A DNA stretch of 64,000 nt from an uncultured Lachnospiraceae bacterium (GTDB lineage Bacteria; Bacillota; Clostridia; Lachnospirales; Lachnospiraceae). A program made the position numbers and the translations under genes. The notes beneath the pieces are model-generated. The model did not search any database. It saw only the letters and a list, made by a program, of their open reading frames with translations, and was not told the origin of the DNA. Below are positions 19,910 through 28,621 of this stretch, piece after piece. The DNA is taken from assembly GCA_910579225.1 (NCBI GenBank), contig CAJTTI010000014.1:1-64000 (forward strand), given 5' to 3'. Positions within the stretch are counted from its first letter, which is position 1. The number at the start of each line of letters is the position of its first letter.

Positions 19910-20229
19910 ATCCGGATGTACATATTGCAGTTTTAGTCCTGACCATGGCATGCGTGACATGTCTGCTTCGTTTTCTGCCGTTTCTGATTTTTCGGAAACA
20001 TACACCGCCTTATATCGTCTATCTGGGAAAAGTGCTTCCTTCGGCGATAATCGGAATGTTGGTTGTCTACTGCCTGAAGGATGTGGAGATCACGGCGGCT
20101 CCCTTTGGTCTGCCGGAACTGACGGCTCTGGCAGTGGTGGCGGCGCTTCAGTACTGGAAGCGGAATTCTCTGATCAGTATTCTCTCTGGAACTCTGTTTT
20201 ATATGGTCCTGATCCGGATTGTATTATGA
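19906..20229 (+). CDS. azlD: AzlD-family branched-chain amino acid exporter, small subunit
   Basis: A 107-residue membrane protein with about three to four hydrophobic segments and the AzlD signature TCLLRFLPFLIF near the N-terminus, then YLGKVLPSAIIGMLVVYCL. It partners AzlC. The start ATG at 19906 overlaps the azlC stop and lies just after AGGGAGGAG. After its stop there is no clear terminator; the next 275 bases contain no gene. Confidence 0.95.
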   Translation: MNPDVHIAVLVLTMACVTCLLRFLPFLIFRKHTPPYIVYLGKVLPSAIIGMLVVYCLKDVEITAAPFGLPELTALAVVAALQYWKRNSLISILSGTLFYMVLIRIVL

Positions 20230-20504
20230 ATGTATGTTCGTTTGCGTGATCTTTTTGTAAGCATGCATCCGGTATGCCTTGTTGTCCGCTCTGAAAATCA
20301 AAGAAATCGTGGCGGTCAGGCCTGAAATCAACGGGCTTTCATCCCGGGTTTGGCGGGAATTTAAAAGTTAAATAACTGGTCATTGAGAGGCAGAAAAAAT
20401 GGGATAAAGGCACCGATAAGCTGAAACCTTTGATTTTACAGCGGATAAGATAATTTTGGGATATTTATCTTGACACTACCCACATAAGAGCGGAGGTATC
20501 CTTA

Positions 20505-20993
20505 ATGAATAAACAGGAAATCTATGCATATCTGAAGAGTCGGAAAATCTGGCATGAGATTACAGAGCACAAGGCGGTTTACAACATGGAAGAGCTTTCG
20601 GACGTTGCTCTTCCCTATCCGGAGGCCGATGCCAAAAACCTCTTTGTGCGTGACGATAAAAAGCGTAATTATTATCTCATAACCGTGAAAGGGGACAAAC
20701 GGGTGGACTTGAATGAATTCCGGCAGAAACATCATACAAGGCGTCTGAGCTTTGCCTCAGAACAGGACCTTATGGATCTGTTAGGACTCATTCCCGGAGC
20801 GGTGACGCCTCTGGGCCTGCTTAATGATGAAGCGCGCAAAGTACAGTTTTTCCTGGATCGGGCGTTTGCGGATGCACAGGGGCTGATCGGCGTACATCCC
20901 AATGACAATACGGCGACGGTCTGGATGAAGACCAAAGATCTGTTAAATATGATCGAACAGCATGGCAATGAGATTCACATTGTAAAGATTTGA
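20505..20993 (+). CDS. Prolyl-tRNA deacylase-like protein (YbaK/ProX family)
   Basis: A 162-residue free-standing editing domain of the YbaK/ProRS-INS superfamily. Characteristic parts are HEITEHKAVYNMEE at the N-terminus, LFVRDDKKRNYYLITVKGDKRVDL, which carries the conserved lysine, and GLIPGAVTPLGLLND. Relatives such as PrdX/ProXp-ala hydrolyse Ala- or Cys-tRNA(Pro), correcting errors of prolyl-tRNA synthetase in the cytoplasm. The GAVTPLGLLND loop points to the ProXp-ala side, though this cannot be settled by eye. GGAGG lies about ten bases before the ATG. It is a single gene, perhaps co-transcribed with the next. Confidence 0.93.
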   Translation: MNKQEIYAYLKSRKIWHEITEHKAVYNMEELSDVALPYPEADAKNLFVRDDKKRNYYLITVKGDKRVDLNEFRQKHHTRRLSFASEQDLMDLLGLIPGAVTPLGLLNDEARKVQFFLDRAFADAQGLIGVHPNDNTATVWMKTKDLLNMIEQHGNEIHIVKI

Positions 20994-21032
20994 AAAGTCT
21001 GCTGAAAAATAAAAAATGAAAGAAGAGAAAAA

Positions 21033-21494
21033 ATGTTGACAAAACCCAAAAATGGATGGACCGATTTTAGTCTGGAAGGTACGTTTGCATACGGTTTAAG
21101 CTATCTGGACGATATCGCGTTTGAATGGCTGGATCAGGCAATACACGGCTTGGAAACTCTGAGTCCTTTCTGTGTAAAAGGCTTTCTGGAACCGAACCGG
21201 ATGCTTTGTATGGTCAGCTACTGGAACTGCCATATTATTGTGGAAGACGATGAACGGCGCCCTTTGAGACAGGAACAGATCCGAAGGGAGTATTCACATA
21301 CCAGCATGATCGAATTCTGCAAATGTCTGTACAGTGATATCAGTGAGCATATAGATGCGTGGGTTTCTTTTGTGGACTATGTGGATGCCGATCCGGAGAA
21401 AAAAAGACAGCAGCTTTTCCAAAAGCTGGAAAAACTGAAAGAACTGATTGGACAAAGAGAAGAGTGTTTTGGAGAAAACCGGTGTTTTCTTTAG
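21033..21494 (+). CDS. Hypothetical protein, immunity-like
   Basis: A 153-residue soluble protein that I do not recognise. The N-terminal part is aromatic (GWTDFSLEGTFAYGLSYLDDIAFEWLDQA) and the C-terminus is a Lys/Glu-rich helix. The start at 21033 follows AGAAGAGAAAA. It is the first of two orphan genes between the deacylase and the epimerase genes, and its type (small, acidic, no membrane part) is common in toxin-immunity loci. No toxin is seen nearby. Confidence 0.7.
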   Translation: MLTKPKNGWTDFSLEGTFAYGLSYLDDIAFEWLDQAIHGLETLSPFCVKGFLEPNRMLCMVSYWNCHIIVEDDERRPLRQEQIRREYSHTSMIEFCKCLYSDISEHIDAWVSFVDYVDADPEKKRQQLFQKLEKLKELIGQREECFGENRCFL

Positions 21495-21545
21495 AGAGAG
21501 CTGAAAAAGGAAAGGCACGTTTTCGCGGGGCGGTGAAAAATCGAA

Positions 21546-22061
21546 ATGTCAAATATCATATCATTTGATGAAAAGGTCACACCGGATGACGATTCGCTTG
21601 CGATGTCAAACGGCGGAACCGATGTGCTGATCAGCGTTCTGGCGTTAAGCGGGTCCGTCCTTGCACAGACGGAAAATGAAAAGCGGCTGATGGTTTATTT
21701 ATCGGAAAATGATCAGATCCGGGGCAGAGGGTGCGTTGGATTTGAGATTGTTGAGATGCCGTGGAACGGGGATACCTTTGAAGAAGACAAGAAGTTTATG
21801 AAGAAGGTCATACAAGGCGCAAAAAAGAAAACCGGCTGGGAAAAGCTGGATTACTGCCCGAATGAAGAACTGGTTTTCCGTCACTTAAGAATTTTTGAAC
21901 AACTGATCAACCGGATGACCATCCATGACATTCGAAAGGACGCATGGAGAAACTGGATCGCTGAGGCAGAAGAAGATGACCCGATCCATCGCGGTTTTCC
22001 GCGGTGTGAAAAGCACGGTATTTTTTTAACCTGCTTAGGGTGTCAGATATGCAACAACTGA
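21546..22061 (+). CDS. Hypothetical protein with C-terminal CxxC cluster
   Basis: A 171-residue protein of unknown family. It begins MSNIISFDEKVTPDDDSLAM and ends with CEKHGIFLTCLGCQICNN, a cluster of four cysteines that could bind a metal or form disulphides. The ribosome binding site is weak (GGGGCGGTG). It follows the previous orphan by about 50 bases and ends just before the epimerase gene, so the three are probably one transcript. No function can be assigned. Confidence 0.68.
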   Translation: MSNIISFDEKVTPDDDSLAMSNGGTDVLISVLALSGSVLAQTENEKRLMVYLSENDQIRGRGCVGFEIVEMPWNGDTFEEDKKFMKKVIQGAKKKTGWEKLDYCPNEELVFRHLRIFEQLINRMTIHDIRKDAWRNWIAEAEEDDPIHRGFPRCEKHGIFLTCLGCQICNN

Positions 22062-22078
22062 ATTTTAGCAGGAGGTGC

Positions 22079-22759
22079 ATGGTGAAAAGACTGGCAACGA
22101 CAGCACAGATGAAAGAACTGGACCGGACGGCCATAGAAGACTGGAAGATTCCGTCTCTGGACCTGATGGAGCGCGCGGCGGAAGCCGTTGCAAAACGGGT
22201 TCTGAAGATCGAAGCACAGACGGAGGGAAACAGACGGATCACGATTTTCTGCGGTCCGGGTAACAACGGCGGAGACGGAATTGCAGCAGCACGGCTTCTG
22301 ATGCAGAGCGGCTGTAAGGTCTGTATTTATCTGGTGGGCGACCGGGAAAAGATGACACCGGATGCCCGTTTTATGGAGCAGAAACTGATGACTGCCGGCG
22401 GAGAGCTGAAGGATTACGGGCCGGATTCTTCCGCGCAGCAGAAGTGGATCGAAAGCAGTGTGTGCATGGTTGACGCACTGTTCGGCGTAGGGCTGAAGCG
22501 TCCCATAACGGGAGACTTTCTGGCTGCCGTCCGTCAGATGAACCGGGTATCCTGCCCGGTGATATCCTGTGATATCCCGTCCGGGATAGACGGAGATACC
22601 GGGAAGATCCTTGGAGAGGCAGTCCGTGCGGACCATACCGTGACCTTTACCTGTTCCAAATATGGTCTGGAGCAGGGAGAGGGAAAGAGATACGCAGGAA
22701 CCGTGGAGGTGGCACAGATCGGAATTCCTGAAGAACTGATCCGTCAGGTTCTGGGGTAG
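22079..22759 (+). CDS. nnrE: NAD(P)H-hydrate epimerase
   Basis: About 226 residues forming a single YjeF N-terminal domain. It shows MERAAEAVAKRVL, the NADPHX-binding FCGPGNNGGDGIAAARLL, VDALFGVGLKRPITGDF and the catalytic-region ISCDIPSGIDGDTG. The enzyme interconverts the R and S forms of hydrated NAD(P)H so that a dehydratase can repair them. In many bacteria this domain is fused to the dehydratase (NnrD); here it stands alone and no dehydratase gene is in the window. GGAGG at 22071-22075 is four bases from the ATG at 22079 and seven from an in-frame GTG at 22082; the latter may be the true start. Confidence 0.93.
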   Translation: MVKRLATTAQMKELDRTAIEDWKIPSLDLMERAAEAVAKRVLKIEAQTEGNRRITIFCGPGNNGGDGIAAARLLMQSGCKVCIYLVGDREKMTPDARFMEQKLMTAGGELKDYGPDSSAQQKWIESSVCMVDALFGVGLKRPITGDFLAAVRQMNRVSCPVISCDIPSGIDGDTGKILGEAVRADHTVTFTCSKYGLEQGEGKRYAGTVEVAQIGIPEELIRQVLG

Positions 22760-22834
22760 ATAAAACGGTCAGGGAAAGACGGGAAGGTCCGACGGGATAT
22801 CCGGCGGCAAAAAACAATTCAAAGGAGTATACAG

Positions 22835-23605
22835 ATGCGACTGGTTCAAAGTGCAGCGAAAAACGAAAGAAAGTATGGGGGCTTTCCTTATGGTCTGGAT
22901 CTGGATACCGGAGACTGGTTTCAGGTTTTTTCGGCCTGTCTGGGAAAGATGATGGCGATACAGACAGCCTGTAGTGAAATTGTGGTGAAAGGGCAGGACT
23001 GGAACGTGGATTTTTCAGAGGGAACCATACGGTTCGGAAACAGGACATATCCCGTTCAGTTTCTCGGCAGTGAGTCCGCATCCGGCAATACCTGGCTGTG
23101 GGGCTGGGAAAATATCAACGGATTTTCGGAAAAGATCATTCAGCTGGCGCAGCAGACAAGAGAAAAGGGAGAAGACCTGGGGCTTAAGCCGCTGACAACG
23201 GCAGAATTTACACTGGATGATACATATAATGGGCATCATCTGTCCATTGTAACCTGCGGCCTGGCTGAAAAATACTGTTATTACCGAGGACCGCATTCCG
23301 GCGGAGCAATCCTGGTTGCATTTTCAGATGTTCCGGATGAGGTGTTTGCGCCGGTGGATATTCATAAATTTATATCCATAACCACCCAGTGCATACAGCA
23401 GTCTTTGGTGGATCACAGGCTCTTTGTGGAAGGGTTTCTATTATGGAATCATACAAAATACGACTGGAATGGGCATACATTGACGGCTCATTTCGATCAG
23501 GACCTGAACATGGAGTTTGAACAGACAGAGAAATGCCTGCGGATCTGCTCCATGACAAACAGGCCGTCTGAGGCAGAAAACCGCGAAACAGGAGACCAGA
23601 CATGA
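22835..23605 (+). CDS. DUF6882-like protein
   Basis: A 256-residue soluble protein. The centre, GSESASGNTWLWGWENINGF, followed by a stretch on turnover of reserve-like TTAEFTLDDTYNGHHL, resembles DUF6882-type proteins of Firmicutes, whose function is unknown. The start at 22835 has AAAGGAG eight bases upstream. The gene follows nnrE by 75 bases and precedes the ACT-domain gene by about 50, all on one strand. Confidence 0.75.
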   Translation: MRLVQSAAKNERKYGGFPYGLDLDTGDWFQVFSACLGKMMAIQTACSEIVVKGQDWNVDFSEGTIRFGNRTYPVQFLGSESASGNTWLWGWENINGFSEKIIQLAQQTREKGEDLGLKPLTTAEFTLDDTYNGHHLSIVTCGLAEKYCYYRGPHSGGAILVAFSDVPDEVFAPVDIHKFISITTQCIQQSLVDHRLFVEGFLLWNHTKYDWNGHTLTAHFDQDLNMEFEQTEKCLRICSMTNRPSEAENRETGDQT

Positions 23606-23657
23606 TTTTGAATGCTGTACATAATCCGGAGACAGACAAATGAGGGAAGGAGCCTGC

Positions 23658-24026
23658 ATGAACCTGAAAAAAATACCTGGTACGTTTTCGATCTGTAAAG
23701 TGACGGATTATTCACAGGTGAATCCGGACGCAGTCTACTGCTTTACCGGGCAGACGGAGGAAGAAAAATCTCTGGTCTGTCTCACGGAACATGTGCCTCA
23801 GAACACAACGGAGCGGGAGGATGGTTGGAAAGCGTTTCGGATTCAGGGAATTCTGGATTTTTCACTGATCGGAATACTGGCAAAAATCACATCGCTTCTG
23901 GCAGAGAATCAGATCGGTATTTTTGCCATATCCACTTATCACACGGACTATATTCTGACCAGACAGGAGCAATATGAAAGAGCACTGAAGATACTGGAAG
24001 CTGCCGGGTACAGGGTAGAAGCGTAG
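23658..24026 (+). CDS. ACT-domain protein
   Basis: A 122-residue protein. The C-terminal 60 residues form an ACT domain of the kind found in stand-alone amino acid sensors (ILDFSLIGILAKITSLLAENQIGIFAIS, then the strand TDYILTRQEQYERALKILEAAGY). The N-terminal half (PGTFSICKVTDYSQV) is a second, more divergent ACT-like fold. Such proteins bind small ligands, usually amino acids, and modulate partners. The start at 23658 has GGAAGGAG seven bases upstream and is preferred to the ATG at 23640, which has none. Confidence 0.88.
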   Translation: MNLKKIPGTFSICKVTDYSQVNPDAVYCFTGQTEEEKSLVCLTEHVPQNTTEREDGWKAFRIQGILDFSLIGILAKITSLLAENQIGIFAISTYHTDYILTRQEQYERALKILEAAGYRVEA

Positions 24027-24376
24027 TTTCTGCCTAAACTGTGACGTACGGCTGACAAAAGCAAGTTTCAAACATGCGCTGGAGCGAAGATATCCTTCAT
24101 GGAAGGAACCATTTCTTTCATGGAAGGAAGATAAAAAATAGTAAATTGAGCCAAAACAGGTGATAAGATACAAAACAGGCTCACATAGTGAACCGAAACT
24201 ACAGCATTCCTACCTTTGGAAAAAGGCTGTCTGTATATCAATACTTAACGGGTGGATGCATCAGCCATTAATATCAGGATGCCTAATTATTGAATATACT
24301 ATAAAAGAATGCTCGGCACGGAAAATGATTTTATAACGTTTTGCGCCCGGGCGAAGCGAAAGGAATGGATATAAAA
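24027..24376. other. Intergenic region with spaced direct repeats
   Basis: No gene is visible. A 13-bp sequence, TTCATGGAAGGAA, occurs twice, at 24096-24108 and 24117-24129. The copies are 21 bp apart start to start, about two helical turns, so they lie on the same face of the DNA. They may be a regulator site for one of the flanking genes. Confidence 0.45.
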
Positions 24377-24622
24377 ATGAAACACATGCTGCGTACATGG
24401 AGCAGCGCAGTGCTGTTGGCCGGATGCATCGTACTTGCAGTCGGAGTCTATTACGAAATGATAAAAGCCGGAATTCCATATCAGGATCCGCCGCCTGCAT
24501 TACAGATTCAGTATGCCGTCAACATGGGCATCGGAGAGGAACTTTGCAGGATCGGTTTTTTTACGATTCTGGCCGGTCTGGCTTTTCGTCTGGTGGTCTG
24601 GCTGCTTACAAGAAACAGATAA
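24377..24622 (+). CDS. Small two-helix membrane protein
   Basis: An 81-residue membrane protein with helices at about residues 9-28 (AVLLAGCIVLAVGVYYEMI) and 57-76 (IGFFTILAGLAFRLVVWLL), joined by a Pro-rich turn (IPYQDPPPALQIQY). I use the ATG at 24377 because AAAGGA lies at a usual distance; the ATG at 24365 directly abuts it. Family and function are unknown. It is followed at once by a hairpin. Confidence 0.72.
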   Translation: MKHMLRTWSSAVLLAGCIVLAVGVYYEMIKAGIPYQDPPPALQIQYAVNMGIGEELCRIGFFTILAGLAFRLVVWLLTRNR

Positions 24623-24655
24623 AGGCTCTGCTTTCAAATAACAGAAGCAGAGCCT
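24623..24655. terminator. Hairpin after the small membrane protein gene
   Basis: AGGCTCTGCTT (24623-24633) and AAGCAGAGCCT (24645-24655) form a perfect 11-bp stem with an 11-base loop. It lies between convergent genes. There is no proper T-run on either side, so termination may be partial. Confidence 0.6.
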
Positions 24656-24685
24656 GAGAGACAAAACAGAGTTGACGGATTCTGT

Positions 24686-25616
24686 TCATTGTGTACAGGA
24701 CAGATAATAAAAGCGTGTATATTCCGGAATCCGGAACACTTCTTCTCCTTCTGTCCGGTATTTGGTGCAGTCTGCAAACACAAGCCTGCCGTCGGGAAGT
24801 GCACAGCGCGGAGCGTTCTCCCATGCAAACGGAGCTTCAGAAGCGGGCAGGATACAGTCGGCTTTGGGATCACCGGGACGGTAGATAAAGATCCCGTCAT
24901 ATCCCCAGACACAGTCCGCCCATATCATGGGAAGTATAAGTATCTGAGGTGATGCTTTTTACATAATTTCCCTGACTGTCCAGAACGATCAGCAGTGCAT
25001 CCTGGATTCCTGCTGCACGTACATAGATATAGCCCTGTTTATCTACAACCATGCTTCGGACAATGCCTGCAGAATCATTTCCCTGAAGAGGAAGAGCGGT
25101 CAGGTCCACTTTTTCTGTCACTGTTCCGTCGGCATCCAGAATCCAGAGTGAAGGCCGGTATGGTCTGCCTGCGATCGTTATACCCCCGGTCCGGTCCCCT
25201 GTATCCTCCGTCTGTTCATTCAGGCCGAGATAAACCGTTCCATTTTGATCTTCATAAAATGCATGGATCAAAGTATCCGTATGGAAATCATCGAAAAACA
25301 GTTCCGAATCACTGCTGCCGGCTGCCATGCGGTGAATTGCATTTTTCCCCATGAGGAACAGAACCTCCTGTCCTGCTGCAAGCATTCGGATCTCAAGCTC
25401 TCTGGTATAGGAAATGACAGTCTCCCGGGCCGCGGCTGCAAAATCGTCCTCCTGACAGATCTGTTCCTCCAAAAATACGGTTTCACCGGCAGTGATCTTT
25501 TCATTCATAATCTGAAGGCTGTAATCCCGCCGGTGCCGGAAATCAATAATCTGCAACAGTTCTTCATCGCTCATGTATGGTGAGCACCTTTTCCGGAAAG
25601 ACGGCTGCTTCTTCAT
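24686..25616 (-). pseudogene. Frameshifted propeller-like sensor gene
   Basis: The frame from 25616 to 24897 gives 239 residues. After an N-terminal helical part it reads like blades of a beta-propeller (HAFYEDQNGTVYLGLNEQ, PSLWILDADGTVTEKVDL, SMVVDKQGYIYVRAAGIQD, LIVLDSQGNYVKSI). At about 24905 the frame ends, but the next frame continues the same fold (YDGIFIYRPGDPKADCILPA, later GRLVFADCTKY) to 24686. Removing one G from the GGGG run near 24905 would join them into a single protein of about 310 residues. It overlaps the end of the sigma-factor relic and was probably its partner. A sequencing error in the G-run is possible. The upstream start is not secure. Confidence 0.7.
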
Positions 25617-25884
25617 AAGAAATTTTCAGTTCTTCCATACGCGTCTGTTCATGTTCGGTGAACGGACGGCTGTAGTGGTCAGCACCCACTCTGCTGGTCT
25701 GGATCTGCGCGAAATGGTCCGCTTCGCGCAGTGTATGCAGTTTGTCATATGCCCGCAGAAGCGTTTCACTGACAGCATCCTCGGCATCTGCCCGGTTGTG
25801 CAGGATGCCAAAGGCAAGCCGGTACAGATTCGGCAGGGATTTTCGTATCTGTTTTTCAAATGTTTTATGATCTATGACTGCCAT
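25564..25884 (-). pseudogene. ECF-type sigma factor, region 4 missing
   Basis: The first about 55 residues form sigma region 2 of an ECF sigma factor (IRKSLPNLYRLAFGILHNRADAEDAVSETLLRAYDKLHTL). After ADHFAQ the sequence loses all similarity (IQTSRVGADHYSRPF) and ends at residue 106. ECF factors are about 160-190 residues and need region 4 for -35 recognition. The gene therefore appears fused by deletion to part of another gene and should be inactive. Upstream on the same strand, GGGGAACTTTTTGGAAC looks like the -35 of an ECF-dependent promoter, hinting at former self-regulation. Confidence 0.7.
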
Positions 25885-26265
25885 GCCTCATCTCCTTACT
25901 TTGTATTGTGCCGGCTTCTGCCTCTTATGATATCAGAATGTTCCAAAAAGTTCCCCAATTAATAAAATTTTTTTGTGCTCCATGCAGCATGTATAAATCA
26001 GAGGGCCGCGCCTGTCCCGTAGCCGCCCGGAGGATGCGCGCATATTTACTCATAAAGAACAGAAAAATCTGACGCAGATCGTCTTATAGGAGAACCAAAG
26101 AGCGGCGGCAGTGTGCTGCCGGAACAAACAGGAGATCAGACCTGCCAGAAGTGGATAAATTCCGGGAGACTGATTCCCGGCTTATTGTAATCTGTCGGAA
26201 GGCTGTGTATAATAGAAACAGATTACCGTGTGTTCCAGCAGTGATTTACAGGAAGGAAGACAGAA
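25885..26265. other. Divergent intergenic region
   Basis: No gene is visible. The left part carries the ECF-like promoter sequence of the sigma relic, the middle is GC-rich (around 26005-26040) without clear structure, and the right end holds the promoter of the Rpn nuclease gene. Confidence 0.5.
26185..26213 (+). promoter_or_regulatory. Promoter for the Rpn-family nuclease gene
   Basis: TTGTAA (26185-26190), 17 bases, then TATAAT (26208-26213). About 50 bp before the ATG. Confidence 0.7.
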
Positions 26266-27063
26266 ATGGAAAATATGGGTGCAAAACAGACAAAATGGGA
26301 AGAATTAAGCATATCCAACGACTTTCTGTTTGGAAAGGTTATGCAGGACGCAGAACTTTGTAAAGAACTGTTGCAGAGGATCCTGCCGGATCTGAAGATT
26401 GAACGCATTGAATACCCGGAACGGCAAAAGAGTATCCATGTGGATATGGATGCCCACAGCGTCAGACTGGATGTGTATGTAAAGGACGACAGGAAAACGG
26501 TTTATGACATAGAAATGCAGGTCAGTGATACCAGGGAACTGCCAAAAAGAAGCAGATATTATCAGGGAATGATCGATTTGCAGCTTGTGGATGCAGGACA
26601 GCATTATAAAAAGCTGAACAAAAGTTATATTATATTTATCTGCCCATTTGATCTATATGGGAAAGGGCGGCACATCTATACCTTTGAAAATCTCTGTAAG
26701 GAAGATAACCGCATTTCCATGGGAGACGAAGCAGTAAAGATATTTTTGAATACAGACGGAACAATGGATGATGTCAGTGGGGAATTAAAGGCATTTCTGG
26801 ACTATGTGGCAGGGCAGAAGCCGGAGGATTCCTATGTTGAGAAGCTGGATAAAGCGGTACAGGAAGCCAAGAAAAACCGGGAATGGAGGCATGAGTATAT
26901 GACATTGCTGATGAGGGATCAGGAGAACGTGGAAAAAGGAGAAGATCAGATGCTTGTATTGGTTCAAAAACTGGTGGCGGATAAACGGTTTGGTGAAATA
27001 GAGAAAATAAAAGAGGATAAAGAGTATCGCCGGATATTATACAGAGAGTATCACATTATTTGA
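26266..27063 (+). CDS. Rpn-family PD-(D/E)XK nuclease
   Basis: A 265-residue protein of the Rpn / PD-(D/E)XK nuclease-transposase-like family. The N-terminal part reads ELSISNDFLFGKVMQDAELCKELLQRILP, a family hallmark. The catalytic core follows: VRLDVYVKDDRKTVYDIEMQV contains the Asp and the E-x-Q that ligate metal. Then come SRYYQGMIDLQLVDAG and YIIFICPFDLYG. The C-terminal half is helical and charged. Members are DNA endonucleases that promote RecA-independent recombination, and recent work links many to phage defence. GGAAGGAAG precedes the ATG. The last about 45 residues differ from the downstream headless copy, so the two C-termini have diverged or been exchanged. Confidence 0.92.
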   Translation: MENMGAKQTKWEELSISNDFLFGKVMQDAELCKELLQRILPDLKIERIEYPERQKSIHVDMDAHSVRLDVYVKDDRKTVYDIEMQVSDTRELPKRSRYYQGMIDLQLVDAGQHYKKLNKSYIIFICPFDLYGKGRHIYTFENLCKEDNRISMGDEAVKIFLNTDGTMDDVSGELKAFLDYVAGQKPEDSYVEKLDKAVQEAKKNREWRHEYMTLLMRDQENVEKGEDQMLVLVQKLVADKRFGEIEKIKEDKEYRRILYREYHII

Positions 27064-27084
27064 AAGCAGGGACCAGGAAGACAA

Positions 27085-27474
27085 ATGGAAAACATGGATT
27101 CTGAGGTCATGCTGAATGATGGAGCAAAAAAGATTTTCCTGAATGCAGATGGAAAAAACGGAACAGTAAGTGGGGAATTAAAAGCATTTCTGGATTATGT
27201 GGCAGGTAAATCGTCGGAAGATATATTTGTGAAGAAACTGAAGTGTGCTGTGGAGAAGGCGAAAAAGAACCGGGAATGGAGGCATGAGTATATGACGTTG
27301 CTAATGCGTGACAGAGAAAATCAGAAAATTGGCGAGAAACGTGGTAAGATTTATGAGACAATTTCTATGGGAAGAGATTATCATATTCCAGAAGAAGAAA
27401 TTATAACAAGGCTGCGTACAAAATTTGATCTGACAGAGGAACAGGCAAGAGCATATTTAGATGAGGCAGAATAA
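27085..27474 (+). pseudogene. Headless paralogue of the Rpn nuclease
   Basis: A 129-residue frame. Its first four residues (MENM) and ribosome binding site copy the start of the preceding gene; it then jumps to the C-terminal region (GAKKIFLNADG, VSGELKAFLDYVAG, KKNREWRHEYMTLLMRDRENQ) and ends with the family's usual tail (GKIYETISMGRDYHIPEEE, LTEEQARAYLDEAE). The whole nuclease core is missing. It is a tandem duplicate with an in-frame deletion of about 170 codons. It may still be translated as a small helical protein; some Rpn loci are known to produce C-terminal products that inhibit the nuclease, so a regulatory role is possible. Confidence 0.8.
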
Positions 27475-27630
27475 TCTGTATTCGCGATTCCCGGGCAGAG
27501 CGTACCATGGTTGTGCCTGTTTTTGAATACTGCTGCGTGATTTTTCACATTTGGGTATGTTATGGAGAACCCTGTCAGATAAAAGAGAAGTATTACGGGA
27601 AATAATTTCAGAATGAAGGAGGATCATTTT

Positions 27631-28149
27631 ATGAAAGCATATCAGGGAAAAGAAGAGGATATTGTCCCTGCATCTTCTTCTCATATGGCGGAAGATGAGA
27701 TCTATGGAGAGGAAGACCGGAAGTATCGGATTTCTTTTTGGGTAAACGATGCCTTTAAAGAGGCAAAATCCCATTCCGACGCGGAAATGCTGCACACCTA
27801 TGCGCCCGGGGATGCATATGGAAGCGAGGGGACTTTCCCATATCTGGCGATACAGTTTGATGATGAGATATATGATGCAGTGGAAGAATTTAAGGAGACC
27901 GGCACATTTTCAGGGGCGATCGAACTGACTGCGCTTTCAGGAAAATTTTATTTTAAGGCGAAAATGGAATATTATGGAGATATGATGTATTTTTATGGAC
28001 TGGACCGCTGCGACGGCGCTTGGGAAAACAATGGTCTTTGTATGGTCTATCAGAAAGCGTATATGGGAACGGAAAATGAGAGAAGGCTTATGCAGGTGCT
28101 GGACGAGGCAGCCGGGAGCTATCGGGAAGAAAGAATAGAAGAGGACTGA
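27631..28149 (+). CDS. Hypothetical acidic protein
   Basis: A 172-residue protein that I do not recognise. It is rich in Glu, Asp and aromatic residues (KYRISFWVNDAFKEAKSHSD, then MEYYGDMMYFYGLDRCDG) and has no signal or membrane segment. The start at 27631 has AAGGAGG eight bases upstream; an ATG at 27613 overlaps that site. It is the first gene of a same-strand run (27631, 28179, 28622, 29809) ending in the DUF4132-type giant gene. Proteins of this type often act as immunity proteins, but this is inference. Confidence 0.78.
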   Translation: MKAYQGKEEDIVPASSSHMAEDEIYGEEDRKYRISFWVNDAFKEAKSHSDAEMLHTYAPGDAYGSEGTFPYLAIQFDDEIYDAVEEFKETGTFSGAIELTALSGKFYFKAKMEYYGDMMYFYGLDRCDGAWENNGLCMVYQKAYMGTENERRLMQVLDEAAGSYREERIEED

Positions 28150-28178
28150 TAAGAGCCGGCAAAAGGAGAACATGTATC

Positions 28179-28487
28179 ATGATTACGCAGGATGAAGTGA
28201 AGCAGATCAGCAGCAGATGGTGTGCGGAAAATATGGGGATGTCAGCAGACAATTCGTGGGAAGAGATATCCAGTATTGTTTATTGCACGGAGGTGTTCAA
28301 ATGTGATGATACGGTTATCGCCGTCCGGCATATAGATATTGAATATTCTTTTGGGGAGTATTACGAAGTAGGTGAGGACACGGATCTGTTTTCTTTTATT
28401 TGTACGTTATGTAATCTGCCACTGTCATCTTCAGCGGGCAAGGGGATGCCGGAAGAACAGGAGATTGTGATTTATCAGGCGGAATAG
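28179..28487 (+). CDS. Hypothetical small protein
   Basis: A 102-residue soluble acidic protein of unknown family (DEVKQISSRWCAENMGM, later AVRHIDIEYSFGEYYEVGED). AAAAGGAG lies ten bases before the ATG at 28179. It follows the previous gene by 29 bases, so the two are probably co-transcribed. Confidence 0.72.
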   Translation: MITQDEVKQISSRWCAENMGMSADNSWEEISSIVYCTEVFKCDDTVIAVRHIDIEYSFGEYYEVGEDTDLFSFICTLCNLPLSSSAGKGMPEEQEIVIYQAE

Positions 28488-28621
28488 AGAGAACGGCTTG
28501 CATGGTTATCATGGGAATGATGCCGGTAACCAAAGGAAACAGAATCACCGCATACATGTAAAAGAACAGACACGGCAGAAGATCAGAAGCGGTCTGTTTT
28601 ACGGGTAAGGAGGATCTGCGT

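Noticed and set aside
24686..24928. The 80-codon minus-strand frame as an independent small gene
   Set aside because: It continues the propeller fold of the upstream frame and has no start signal; it is explained by a frameshift.
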